A stretch of 5,766 nt of DNA from assembly GCA_026786335.1 (NCBI GenBank), contig JAJAYG010000292.1, forward strand, positions 1 to 5,766. The letters run 5' to 3'. This DNA comes from Chitinophagales bacterium. GTDB lineage: Bacteria; Bacteroidota; Bacteroidia; Chitinophagales; UBA10324. The translations under genes were made by a program, and so were the position numbers. Shown here in pieces: positions 1 through 5,766 of the stretch (the stretch's first letter is position 1; the number at the start of each line of letters is the position of its first letter). The notes under the pieces were generated by a model. It had not been told where the DNA came from. It was given only the letters and a program-made list of their open reading frames with translations, and did not search any database.

Positions 1-126
1 GCATTGTTGCTATCACTGCGCAAATGGGTTGACAGAAGTAAGTTGCGTGATACCACTCCTGCTGATGAAATTGAATACGGAGATGATGATGATGATCAGA
101 TACCAGTTATAGTTAGTGAGCATTAA
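1..126 (+). CDS. C-terminal end of an unidentified protein (5' end outside window)
   Basis: An open frame enters at base 1 and stops at TAA 124-126, giving 41 residues. It begins with a short hydrophobic stretch (ALLLSL), then a basic segment (RKWVDRSKLR), then an acidic tail with five aspartates in a row from GAT codons (about bases 82-96), ending in IPVIVSEH. A hydrophobic end followed by a positive then acidic tail would fit the last membrane helix and cytoplasmic tail of a membrane protein, but this is inference from very little sequence. I do not recognise the family. It is read in the same direction as ileS and ends 83 bases upstream of it, so it could be cotranscribed. The frame is supported by the clean stop and ordinary codon use, but without its start the call rests on an open frame only. 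Confidence 0.6.
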   Translation, partial: ALLLSLRKWVDRSKLRDTTPADEIEYGDDDDDQIPVIVSEH

Positions 127-209
127 AAAAATAATGCCTGCTTTATCTCCTAGAAAACACGCAAACCCCAACTTATATAAATAGCATTTAGTAACACCGA
201 AATAATTTT

Positions 210-3200
210 ATGAAGTACCCCGAATATAAATCGCTCAACCTCCCTGAAATTGATGAACAGATATTAAAGTTCTGGGAGGAAGAAAAAATATTTGAGCAAA
301 GCATTTCTTCACGTGAAGGAAAAAAGGCATTCGTTTTCTATGAAGGTCCACCTTCGGCAAATGGCAAACCCGGTATTCATCATGTGCTTTCAAGAACGCT
401 TAAAGATATTTTCTGTCGCTATAAAACATTGAATGGTTTTAAGGTAAATAGAAAAGGCGGATGGGATACTCACGGCTTGCCCATTGAGTTGAGTGTAGAA
501 AAAACTTTAGGAATAAAGAAAGACGACATTGGAAAAAAAATTTCGGTAGAAGAATACAACAAAGTTTGCCGTGAGGAGGTGATGAAGTATAAAAATGTTT
601 GGGAAGACCTCACACGCAAAATGGGTTACTGGATGGATATGGAACATCCCTATGTAACCTTTGAAAACAATTATATTGAAACTTTATGGTGGCTGCTTAA
701 ACAATTTTATGAGAAGGGATATTTGTATGAAGGTTACACCATTCAACCTTATTCACCCGCTGCAGGAACCGGATTGAGTTCTCATGAATTAAATCAGCCG
801 GGAACCTACCAGCCGATACGAGATACTTCTGCAGTTGCACAGTTCAAAGTAATTCGTGATGAGAAATCAGCATTTATTTGGGAGCTTGCGCACAAGCAAG
901 TTTCCCCCACAGGGAGAGATTTAGAGGGGGCCGGTATCTTTTTTCTGGCATGGACAACCACTCCCTGGACTCTGCCTTCAAATTGCGCGCTGGCTGTGGG
1001 AGAAAAAATTACTTACAGCTTAGTCAGTACTTTCAATCCATATACTTCATTACCAATCACTGTAATTATCGCTAAAGATTTGGTGAGTAAATATTTTCAT
1101 GAAAAGAATTCGGAATTAAAACTTGAAGATTATAACGAGGGCGACAAAGACATTCCTTTCAAAATAATCACCGAAGTTTTAGGAAAAGATTTGGAATGGA
1201 TCAACTATGAACAACTGTTGCCTTACGTAAAACCCGAGGGAAAAGCATTTGTAGTTATCGTAGGGGATTTTGTAACCACTGAAGACGGAACAGGAATCGT
1301 ACACACCGCTTCGCTCTTTGGTGCCGATGATTTCAGAGTATGCAAAGCAAAAGGCATTGCATCAATTTTAGTAAGTGATGAAAATGGAAAGAAAGTTCCT
1401 GTTGTAAATCTCCAGGGCAAGTTTGTAAAAGAAATTACTGACTTCGCTGGAGAATATGTTAAAGAACAATACTATACACCAGAAGAGAAAGAAGCAGAGC
1501 GTATGAAACAAGGCGGTCAAAAATATTTAACTGTAGATGAGCGCATTGGCATTAAACTCAAGAAAGAAAACAAAGCATTCAAGGTTGAAAAATTTGAGCA
1601 CCCTTATCCGCATTGCTGGCGAACCGATAAACCAATTTTGTATTACCCGCTCGACTCATGGTTTATAAAAGTTACTGCTGCTCGTGAGCGATTAATTGAG
1701 CTTAACAAAACCATTAACTGGAAACCCGAAGCAACAGGTACAGGTAGATTTGGTAACTGGTTAGAAAATGTTCAGGACTGGAATCTTTCGCGCTCAAGAT
1801 TTTGGGGAACACCATTACCCATTTGGAAAACAGAAGATGGTACAGAAGAAATTTGTATAGGAAGCATTGAAGAACTCACACAAGAATTTGACAAAGCCGT
1901 TGCCGCGGGATTGAACAAGAATTCGAAATTGACAATCCGAAATTCGAAATTAGAAATCGATTTGCATAAACCTTTTGTTGATGATGTAATTCTTATTTCG
2001 AAAGGCGGAAAGCAAATGCGCCGCGTTCCGGATTTGATTGATGTGTGGTTTGATAGCGGCGCAATGCCTTATGCGCAATGGCATTTTCCTTTTGAGAATA
2101 AAGAAATCTTTAAATCAAATTTCCCTGCTGATTATATTGCCGAAGGTGTTGACCAAACCCGCGGCTGGTTTTATACTTTGCATGTGATTGCGGGAATGTT
2201 GTTCGATTCTGTTGCTTATAAAAATGTAATAGCCAACGGATTGGTGCTTGATAAGGCTGGCAATAAAATGAGCAAACGCATCGGCAATGTGGTTGAGCCG
2301 TTTGAAGTTATGTCGCTATATGGAACCGATGCTACCAGATGGTATTTGGTGAGCAACTCGCAACCATGGGATAATTTAAAATTTGATATCAATGGTGTTG
2401 ATGAAGTACGCCGAAAACTTTTCGGAACACCTTATAACACGTATAACTTTTTTGCTTTGTATGCAAACATTGATGGTTTTCAAATTGATGGCAAGGTTGT
2501 ACCAATAAGTGAGCGAAGCGAAATGGATCGCTGGATTCTTTCGAAGTTGAACAGCTTAATAAAATCTGTTACCGAAAATTTTGAAGACTACAATCCAACG
2601 CCTGCTGCAAGAATGATTGAAGAATTTATTGATCGCGATTTAAGCAACTGGTATGTTCGGTTATCGAGAAGAAAATTCTGGAAACCCAGTAAGCCCGAAG
2701 ATGAAATGGTGGAAGCCGGCGGAATAAAAATGTCGAAAGATAAACGTGCTGCTTATGAAACATTGTTTGAATGTCTTCAGGTTATTTCTCAACTCATGAG
2801 TCCGATTGCTCCATTTTTTTCAGATTGGCTTTTTAAGAATTTAATAGCCGGCGATCCAAAATCTTCAGGCGCAGCTGCATCAGTTCATTTAACCCATCTT
2901 AAAAAAACAAACCTGGCATTTATTGATTTGGATTTGGAGGAGAGAATGGAATTGGCTCAAAACATTACCTCATTGATTCTTTCATTAAGAAAAAAAGTAA
3001 ACATAAAGGTAAGGCAACCGCTTCAAAAATTTTTGCTTCCTTTCCCTACCAAACATTTTAAAGAGCAGGTTGAAATGATGAAAGAACTTATTTTATCTGA
3101 AGTTAATGTTAAGGAATTGGAATTTTTGGATGACGATGCTAGCTTTATAAAAAAGAAAATCAAAGCAAATTTTAAGTTGCTGGGGCAAAAACTTGGCAAG

Positions 3201-3677
3201 AATATGAAGCAGGCAAATGAATTATTAATGGCATTAAATCAAGATGAGATAAGAACTCTTGAAAGATCCGGTTCTATAAATCTTTTTTTGGGAAATGAAT
3301 CAGTAGCTATTAATTCTAATGAAGTGGAGATCATTTCTGAAGACATTCCCGGCTGGCAGGTAGTAAATGAAGGTGGGTTAACTGTTGCGCTTGATATTAC
3401 CATAAATGAGCAACTTAAATTGGAAGGCAATGCGCGTGAATTGGTGAATCTGATACAAAAAATGAGAAAAGACCTCGATTTTAACGTAACTGACAGAATC
3501 GATTTACAAATTGAAGAACAACCCGAAATAAATTCATTGTTAGTTAACTATAAAAATTATATTTGCGCCGAAATTTTGGCAGATACTTTAGTTATTGTAA
3601 AGAGCCTTGATAATGGAGTGTCACTTATAATAAATGATTTTACTGCCAAAGTACTTGTAACCAGAAAAACACTTTAG
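210..3677 (+). CDS. ileS: Isoleucyl-tRNA synthetase, long eukaryote-like type, GIHH signature
   Basis: Cytoplasmic class Ia synthetase that charges tRNA-Ile with isoleucine using ATP and edits misactivated valine. The 1155 residues fit the long type-2 family. Blocks in order: N-terminal start of the Rossmann fold with GPPSANGKPGIHH (GIHH at residues 55-58, where HIGH normally stands); CP1 editing domain, about 190-430, with the Thr-rich strand TTTPWTLPSN (249-258) and GTGIVHTA...GADD (360-374); SRSRFWGTPLP (527-537); DVWFDSG (611-617); GWFYTL (652-657); KMSKR (686-690); then the anticodon-binding helical domain with NWYVRLSRRKFW, and a C-terminal region with VRQPL (934-938) and DRIDL. The ATG at 210 gives the family's usual N-terminus (YKSLNLPEIDEQILKFW); no clear Shine-Dalgarno precedes it, as is common in Bacteroidetes. 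Two segments look inserted, at residues about 230-242 and 571-583 (separate entries). The frame is intact and all catalytic blocks are present, so the enzyme is probably functional. The next gene begins 2 bases after the stop. Confidence 0.97.
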   Translation: MKYPEYKSLNLPEIDEQILKFWEEEKIFEQSISSREGKKAFVFYEGPPSANGKPGIHHVLSRTLKDIFCRYKTLNGFKVNRKGGWDTHGLPIELSVEKTLGIKKDDIGKKISVEEYNKVCREEVMKYKNVWEDLTRKMGYWMDMEHPYVTFENNYIETLWWLLKQFYEKGYLYEGYTIQPYSPAAGTGLSSHELNQPGTYQPIRDTSAVAQFKVIRDEKSAFIWELAHKQVSPTGRDLEGAGIFFLAWTTTPWTLPSNCALAVGEKITYSLVSTFNPYTSLPITVIIAKDLVSKYFHEKNSELKLEDYNEGDKDIPFKIITEVLGKDLEWINYEQLLPYVKPEGKAFVVIVGDFVTTEDGTGIVHTASLFGADDFRVCKAKGIASILVSDENGKKVPVVNLQGKFVKEITDFAGEYVKEQYYTPEEKEAERMKQGGQKYLTVDERIGIKLKKENKAFKVEKFEHPYPHCWRTDKPILYYPLDSWFIKVTAARERLIELNKTINWKPEATGTGRFGNWLENVQDWNLSRSRFWGTPLPIWKTEDGTEEICIGSIEELTQEFDKAVAAGLNKNSKLTIRNSKLEIDLHKPFVDDVILISKGGKQMRRVPDLIDVWFDSGAMPYAQWHFPFENKEIFKSNFPADYIAEGVDQTRGWFYTLHVIAGMLFDSVAYKNVIANGLVLDKAGNKMSKRIGNVVEPFEVMSLYGTDATRWYLVSNSQPWDNLKFDINGVDEVRRKLFGTPYNTYNFFALYANIDGFQIDGKVVPISERSEMDRWILSKLNSLIKSVTENFEDYNPTPAARMIEEFIDRDLSNWYVRLSRRKFWKPSKPEDEMVEAGGIKMSKDKRAAYETLFECLQVISQLMSPIAPFFSDWLFKNLIAGDPKSSGAAASVHLTHLKKTNLAFIDLDLEERMELAQNITSLILSLRKKVNIKVRQPLQKFLLPFPTKHFKEQVEMMKELILSEVNVKELEFLDDDASFIKKKIKANFKLLGQKLGKNMKQANELLMALNQDEIRTLERSGSINLFLGNESVAINSNEVEIISEDIPGWQVVNEGGLTVALDITINEQLKLEGNARELVNLIQKMRKDLDFNVTDRIDLQIEEQPEINSLLVNYKNYICAEILADTLVIVKSLDNGVSLIINDFTAKVLVTRKTL
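896..932 (+). repeat. GC-rich repeat-like insertion inside the ileS editing domain
   Basis: Within AT-rich ileS this stretch holds a CCCCC run (904-908), GGGA (912-915) and a GGGGG run (926-930), the last following ATTTAGA. TCCC at 903-906 can pair with GGGA at 912-915. It encodes residues about 230-242 (QVSPTGRDLEGAG), lying just before the conserved strand FFLAWTTTPWTLPSN, where IleRS relatives I recall have a short loop. The pattern of C-run, AGGG, ATTTAG and G-run resembles a short interspersed repeat I associate with Bacteroidetes intergenic regions. That resemblance is from memory and untested. The reading frame is preserved, so the segment adds a surface loop. It could instead be ordinary divergence of a variable loop. 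Confidence 0.4.
1920..1961 (+). repeat. Two tandem 21-base units in ileS encoding NSKL(T/E)I
   Basis: The 11-mer AATTCGAAATT occurs at 1920-1930 and again at 1941-1951, exactly 21 bases (7 codons) apart. Over the full 21-base units 15 positions match. The units encode N-S-K-L-T-I-R and N-S-K-L-E-I-D (residues 571-584), so the period preserves the frame. They lie in the variable linker after IWKTEDGTEEICIGSIEEL and before the conserved DLHKPFVDDVIL block. The low-complexity AATTCGAAATT core resembles AT-rich repeats I associate with Bacteroidetes intergenic DNA, which is inference. A local duplication within ileS is an equally simple origin. Confidence 0.5.
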
Positions 3678-3679
3678 GA

Positions 3680-4441
3680 ATGGCAAAAAGTAAAAAGAAA
3701 TCAGCTAAGCCGGCAAAAAAGGTTGCGGCAAAAAAGACTGTTACCAAAAAGCTGAGTAAACCTGTTTCAAAAAAGGTTAAGCCAGCTACTAAAAAGCCGG
3801 TGAAAGCAGTAGCTAAAAAAGCAGCTAAGCCCGTAAAAAAGATTAGCAAGCCCGTTAAGATAAAGATAAGTAAACCGGCAGTTAAAAAGATTGTTGCAAA
3901 ACCAATTGTTAAGAAAGCAACTCCAATTAAAAAGGTAGCCTCAAAAACAATTGCTAAAAAGGCAGCCCCTGCTAAATCGGTAATTGTTGCGCCTCAAGTT
4001 TCTAAGCCAATAGTTGTTAAACCTGTTAAGGGAAAAAATGGCTCTTCAAAAACCAGATATAGCGATAATGAATTGGAAGAATTCCGTCAATTGATTCTTG
4101 AGAAATCTGACGCTGCTAAAAAGGAACTGAAATATTTACAGGAACAAATAAGCCGCACCGGAGAAAACACTGCTGATGAAACTGAGAACAAATATTCTTC
4201 AGTAAATGATGGTGGAAGTTCGATGGAACGCGAATACCTGAATCAAATGGCATCACGCCAGAGATTATATATTGATCACTTAGATAAGGCACTCGTGCGC
4301 ATTCAAAATAAAACTTACGGCATCTGCAGAGTTACCGGTAAGTTGATTGAGAAAGACAGACTTCGCGCTGTTCCGCATGCAACATTAAGTATGGAAGCTA
4401 AACTAATGCAGGGGCATCCGCAACACACAACGGTAAATTGA
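3680..4441 (+). CDS. DksA/TraR-family protein with lysine-rich H1-like tail and degenerate zinc finger
   Basis: A 253-residue protein in two parts. Residues 1-120 are a low-complexity K/A/P/V tail with 42 lysines and no Asp or Glu. Residues about 127-253 are a DksA/TraR-like module: a helical stretch (ELEEFRQLILEKSDAAKKELKYLQEQI), a loop, a second helix (SMEREYLNQMASRQRLYIDHLDKALVRI), and the finger-like end YGICRVTGKLIEKDRLRAVPHA. Canonical DksA has four zinc cysteines; here the equivalent positions are C216, T219, S237 and A240, so zinc binding is probably lost. The DxxDxA tip used by E. coli DksA is not evident. DksA proteins bind the RNA polymerase secondary channel and work with ppGpp. 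Whether this one does is unknown, and the basic tail suggests nucleic-acid binding. Family length without the tail is roughly 120-150 residues. It starts 2 bases after ileS and overlaps lspA by 4 bases, so it is in the operon and likely translationally coupled. No strong Shine-Dalgarno is seen; AGGA abuts the ATG. Confidence 0.9.
   Translation: MAKSKKKSAKPAKKVAAKKTVTKKLSKPVSKKVKPATKKPVKAVAKKAAKPVKKISKPVKIKISKPAVKKIVAKPIVKKATPIKKVASKTIAKKAAPAKSVIVAPQVSKPIVVKPVKGKNGSSKTRYSDNELEEFRQLILEKSDAAKKELKYLQEQISRTGENTADETENKYSSVNDGGSSMEREYLNQMASRQRLYIDHLDKALVRIQNKTYGICRVTGKLIEKDRLRAVPHATLSMEAKLMQGHPQHTTVN
3683..4039 (+). other. Lysine-rich, histone-H1-like low-complexity tail region
   Basis: This covers residues 2-120 of the DksA-like protein. 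Short variants of KPVKK, KKAAKP and ISKPVK recur with alanine, proline and valine spacers, a composition like the C-terminal tail of histone H1 and bacterial H1-like proteins. There is no acidic residue and no arginine in this part. AAA and AAG codons are mixed, so it is not a simple homopolymer expansion. It is expected to be disordered and strongly positive, suited to loose DNA or RNA binding. That function is inferred from composition. The many AAAAAG units make it prone to length variation between strains. Confidence 0.85.
4436..4441 (+). promoter_or_regulatory. Stop/start overlap that fixes a TTG start for lspA
   Basis: The DksA-like gene ends in TGA at 4439-4441 and lspA is read from TTG at 4438-4440, giving the overlap TTGA. 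No in-frame ATG or GTG occurs before codon 54 of lspA (the Met in AFGMSLGG), which lies beyond the first membrane segment and the conserved Asp17, so a later start would destroy the protein. No Shine-Dalgarno is visible in the preceding 20 bases. Termination-reinitiation by the same ribosome is the likely way this start is used. Confidence 0.75.
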
Positions 4442-5103
4442 AATTCCTTAGACCAGTCCTTATTGTTTTTTTTGTATTGCTTGTTGATCAGTGTCTTAAG
4501 ATCTGGGTCAAACTAAGTTTTACGTATAACGAAAGTCGCAAAATTTTTGACTGGTTTTATCTCTACTATATCGAGAACGAAGGAGCAGCATTCGGAATGT
4601 CACTCGGCGGTGAATGGGGAAAACTGATCTTAAGCTTATTTAGAATAATCGCTGTAGCTGTAATTGGTTATTACCTGATTAGGGTTGTAAATCAAAAAGC
4701 TCATTGGGGTTTTATAACTGCTCTCTCATTCATACTTGCAGGTGCTTTGGGAAATATTTTCGATTCGGTTTTTTATGGAATAATATTTACAGAGAGTACT
4801 CCATCTGCAATTGCAAAAATATTTCCTTCGCAAGGAGGATATGAAACCTGGCTGCACGGACGGGTGGTTGATATGTTCTATTTCCCACTCTATGAAGGAT
4901 TTTTACCCAATTGGATTCCTCTTTGGGGTGGTGATTATTTTATTTTCTTCAGGCCTATTTTTAATATCGCAGATGCTTCGATTACTACAGGTGTAATAAT
5001 GATCATTCTTTTCCAGAGAATATTTTTCAGAGAAGAGAAAAGTAAGAATGAAATGCCGGCCGGCGATTCGCAGTCAACTTTTACGGAACAAGAAAATCAG
5101 TAA
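4438..5103 (+). CDS. lspA: Lipoprotein signal peptidase (signal peptidase II)
   Basis: Inner-membrane aspartic protease that removes the signal peptide from prolipoproteins after the lipobox cysteine has been diacylglyceryl-modified; it is the target of globomycin. The 221 residues carry the family's conserved blocks: LLVDQCLKIWVK (Asp17) in the first membrane segment, YYIENEGAAFGM (about 43-54), GALGNIFDS with catalytic Asp109, GRVVDMFYFPLYEG (141-154), and FNIADASITTG with catalytic Asp179. Four membrane segments are visible at about 4-20, 63-84, 91-114 and 174-197. The stretch between Asp109 and GRVVDM is long, as I recall for Bacteroidetes homologues, and the C-terminus is a hydrophilic tail (about 199-221). 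The protein is longer than the E. coli enzyme (about 164 residues). TTG is the only plausible start, overlapping the DksA-like gene by 4 bases. It closes the ileS operon. Confidence 0.96.
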   Translation: MKFLRPVLIVFFVLLVDQCLKIWVKLSFTYNESRKIFDWFYLYYIENEGAAFGMSLGGEWGKLILSLFRIIAVAVIGYYLIRVVNQKAHWGFITALSFILAGALGNIFDSVFYGIIFTESTPSAIAKIFPSQGGYETWLHGRVVDMFYFPLYEGFLPNWIPLWGGDYFIFFRPIFNIADASITTGVIMIILFQRIFFREEKSKNEMPAGDSQSTFTEQENQ

Positions 5104-5137
5104 CTGTTTTTCATTTCCAAAAATATTTTGCAATTAT

Positions 5138-5171
5138 GCGTTATCAACCAAAATGTTAATTTGGTTCACGC
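5138..5171 (+). promoter_or_regulatory. Imperfect inverted repeat between lspA and the receptor gene
   Basis: AACCAAAAT (5146-5154) and AATTTGGTT (5158-5166) pair at 8 of 9 positions around the loop GTT. Outside them GCGT (5138-5141) pairs with ACGC (5168-5171), separated from the inner stem by TATC on the left and a single C on the right. No T-run follows, so it is not a standard intrinsic terminator. It ends 13 bases before the preferred receptor start, and could be an operator or a 5'-leader hairpin that affects translation. In AT-rich DNA a chance dyad cannot be excluded. Confidence 0.4.
5156..5163 (+). promoter_or_regulatory. Weak candidate Bacteroidetes -7 box for the receptor gene
   Basis: TTAATTTG matches the Bacteroidetes -7 consensus TAnnTTTG at all but one defined position. 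The nearest upstream TTG (5128-5130) is 25 bases away, longer than the usual -33/-7 spacing, so the upstream element is doubtful. The box lies inside the inverted repeat, which would let a bound repressor cover it if it is real. This is a motif match only. Confidence 0.2.
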
Positions 5172-5184
5172 AATCTGAATGCCC

Positions 5185-5766
5185 ATGAAAAGAATCTTAC
5201 TTTTTCTTTCACTTTTTTCTACAGCTCATTTTGTTTTATCGCAAACAATTATTGGCAAAATTACAGATGCTCAAAATAATGAGCCGCTCATTGGTGCTAA
5301 CGTAGTTGTTAAAGGAACAAACAATGGAACTACTACTGATGAAGATGGAAAGTTTACACTTGTTTTGGGGAATCAAAAACCTCCTTTAACATTATCAATA
5401 TCATACCTTGGTTTTATTTCTAAAGATCACATAGTAAGTGATATCGCCAAAGCAGTCAACATCAAATTAGATGCTGATAAGGTTGTGTTGGATGAAGTTA
5501 AAATAACTGCCAGCCGCCTTTCGGAGAAAGCGAAACAATCTCCACTTACTGTTGAATCGATGGACCAAATTGCCATCAAGCAAACTCCGGCTTTTAATTT
5601 TTATGAAGGCCTTGGTCAGCTTAAAGGAGTTGATATTACTTCGGCATCGCTCGGGTTTAAAATTATTAATACCAGGGGGTTTAATTCAACATCACCGGTA
5701 AGATCATTGCAGATAATTGATGGCATAGATAATCAGGCACCTGGATTAAATTTTTCACTCGGAAAC
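5185..5766 (+). CDS. TonB-dependent outer-membrane receptor, N-terminal part (3' end outside window)
   Basis: The first 194 codons of a receptor that continues past the window. Residues 1-19 form a signal peptide (MKRILLFLSLF..., likely cut after VLS before Q20). Residues about 20-105 are a carboxypeptidase-regulatory-like beta domain (IIGKITDAQNNEPLIGANV, GTTTDEDGKFTL, ISYLGF), which in Bacteroidetes precedes the receptor proper. VVLDEVKITASR (about 101-112) marks the junction where TonB-box-like sequence lies. From about 118 the plug domain begins, with YEGLGQLKGVDITSASLGFKIINTRGFNSTSPVRSLQIIDGIDNQAPG. Such receptors import iron complexes, vitamins or glycans across the outer membrane using TonB/ExbBD energy; the substrate cannot be told here. 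A TGA at 5176-5178 lies directly upstream in frame, so the start is ATG 5185 or ATG 5179 (adding Met-Pro); 5185 gives the more usual signal-peptide start. It lies 81 bases after lspA and is probably a separate transcription unit. Confidence 0.93.
   Translation, partial: MKRILLFLSLFSTAHFVLSQTIIGKITDAQNNEPLIGANVVVKGTNNGTTTDEDGKFTLVLGNQKPPLTLSISYLGFISKDHIVSDIAKAVNIKLDADKVVLDEVKITASRLSEKAKQSPLTVESMDQIAIKQTPAFNFYEGLGQLKGVDITSASLGFKIINTRGFNSTSPVRSLQIIDGIDNQAPGLNFSLGN

Noticed and set aside
127..209. Promoter or terminator between the first gene and ileS
   Set aside because: The region is AT-rich but has no good TTG/TAnnTTTG pair and no clear hairpin; nothing could be called with confidence.
878..1075. 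Plus-strand 65-residue open frame inside ileS
   Set aside because: It overlaps the conserved CP1 editing region of ileS in another frame and has no recognisable content.
1223..1420. Minus-strand 65-residue open frame inside ileS
   Set aside because: Antisense shadow of the conserved GTGIVHTA region; no family resemblance.
2265..2279. KMSKR instead of KMSKS in IleRS
   Set aside because: Arg in the last position is common in long-type IleRS and does not suggest loss of function.
3239..3430. Minus-strand 63-residue open frame near the ileS 3' end
   Set aside because: Antisense shadow of the ileS C-terminal region with no start signal or known motif.
3640..3849. Minus-strand 69-residue open frame rich in F, L, A and T that looks membrane-like
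   Set aside because: It is the antisense of the lysine-rich tail: AAA/AAG codons read backwards give Phe and Leu. It has no independent support.
4811..4996. Plus-strand 61-residue open frame inside lspA
   Set aside because: Out-of-frame shadow; the lspA frame here encodes conserved GRVVDMFYFP and FNIADA motifs.
5104..5184. Intrinsic terminator after lspA
   Set aside because: The hairpin at 5138-5171 has an AT-rich imperfect stem and no following T-run, so a standard terminator is not supported.

Overview
The window looks like chromosomal housekeeping DNA from a member of the Bacteroidetes (phylum Bacteroidota). The species cannot be named from this stretch. The evidence is an AT-rich composition, starts without clear Shine-Dalgarno sequences, an IleRS of the long eukaryote-like type, a DksA-like protein with a degenerate zinc finger in the form I know from this phylum, and an outer-membrane receptor that opens with a carboxypeptidase-regulatory-like domain.

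Layout, all on the + strand: (1) 1-126, the last 41 codons of an unidentified protein with an acidic tail; (2) 127-209, a short AT-rich gap with no convincing promoter or terminator; (3) 210-3677, ileS; (4) 3680-4441, a DksA/TraR-family protein with a lysine-rich, histone-H1-like N-terminal tail; (5) 4438-5103, lspA, starting at TTG inside the stop of the previous gene; (6) 5104-5184, an intergenic gap with an imperfect inverted repeat; (7) 5185 to the window edge, the 5' part of a TonB-dependent outer-membrane receptor.

The three middle genes are packed with a 2-base gap and a 4-base overlap and almost certainly form one transcript. They join tRNA charging (IleRS), a probable RNA-polymerase or nucleic-acid binding regulator, and lipoprotein maturation (signal peptidase II). 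ileS and lspA are also neighbours in Escherichia coli. The receptor is probably a separate unit.

I see no new multi-gene system such as a defence island, CRISPR array or mobile element. The points worth a second look are within the genes. IleRS carries GIHH in place of the class I HIGH signature. Two different repeat-like segments appear to have been absorbed in frame into ileS, one in the editing domain and one between catalytic blocks. The DksA-like protein has lost three of four zinc ligands and has gained a 120-residue tail with 42 lysines and no acidic residue.
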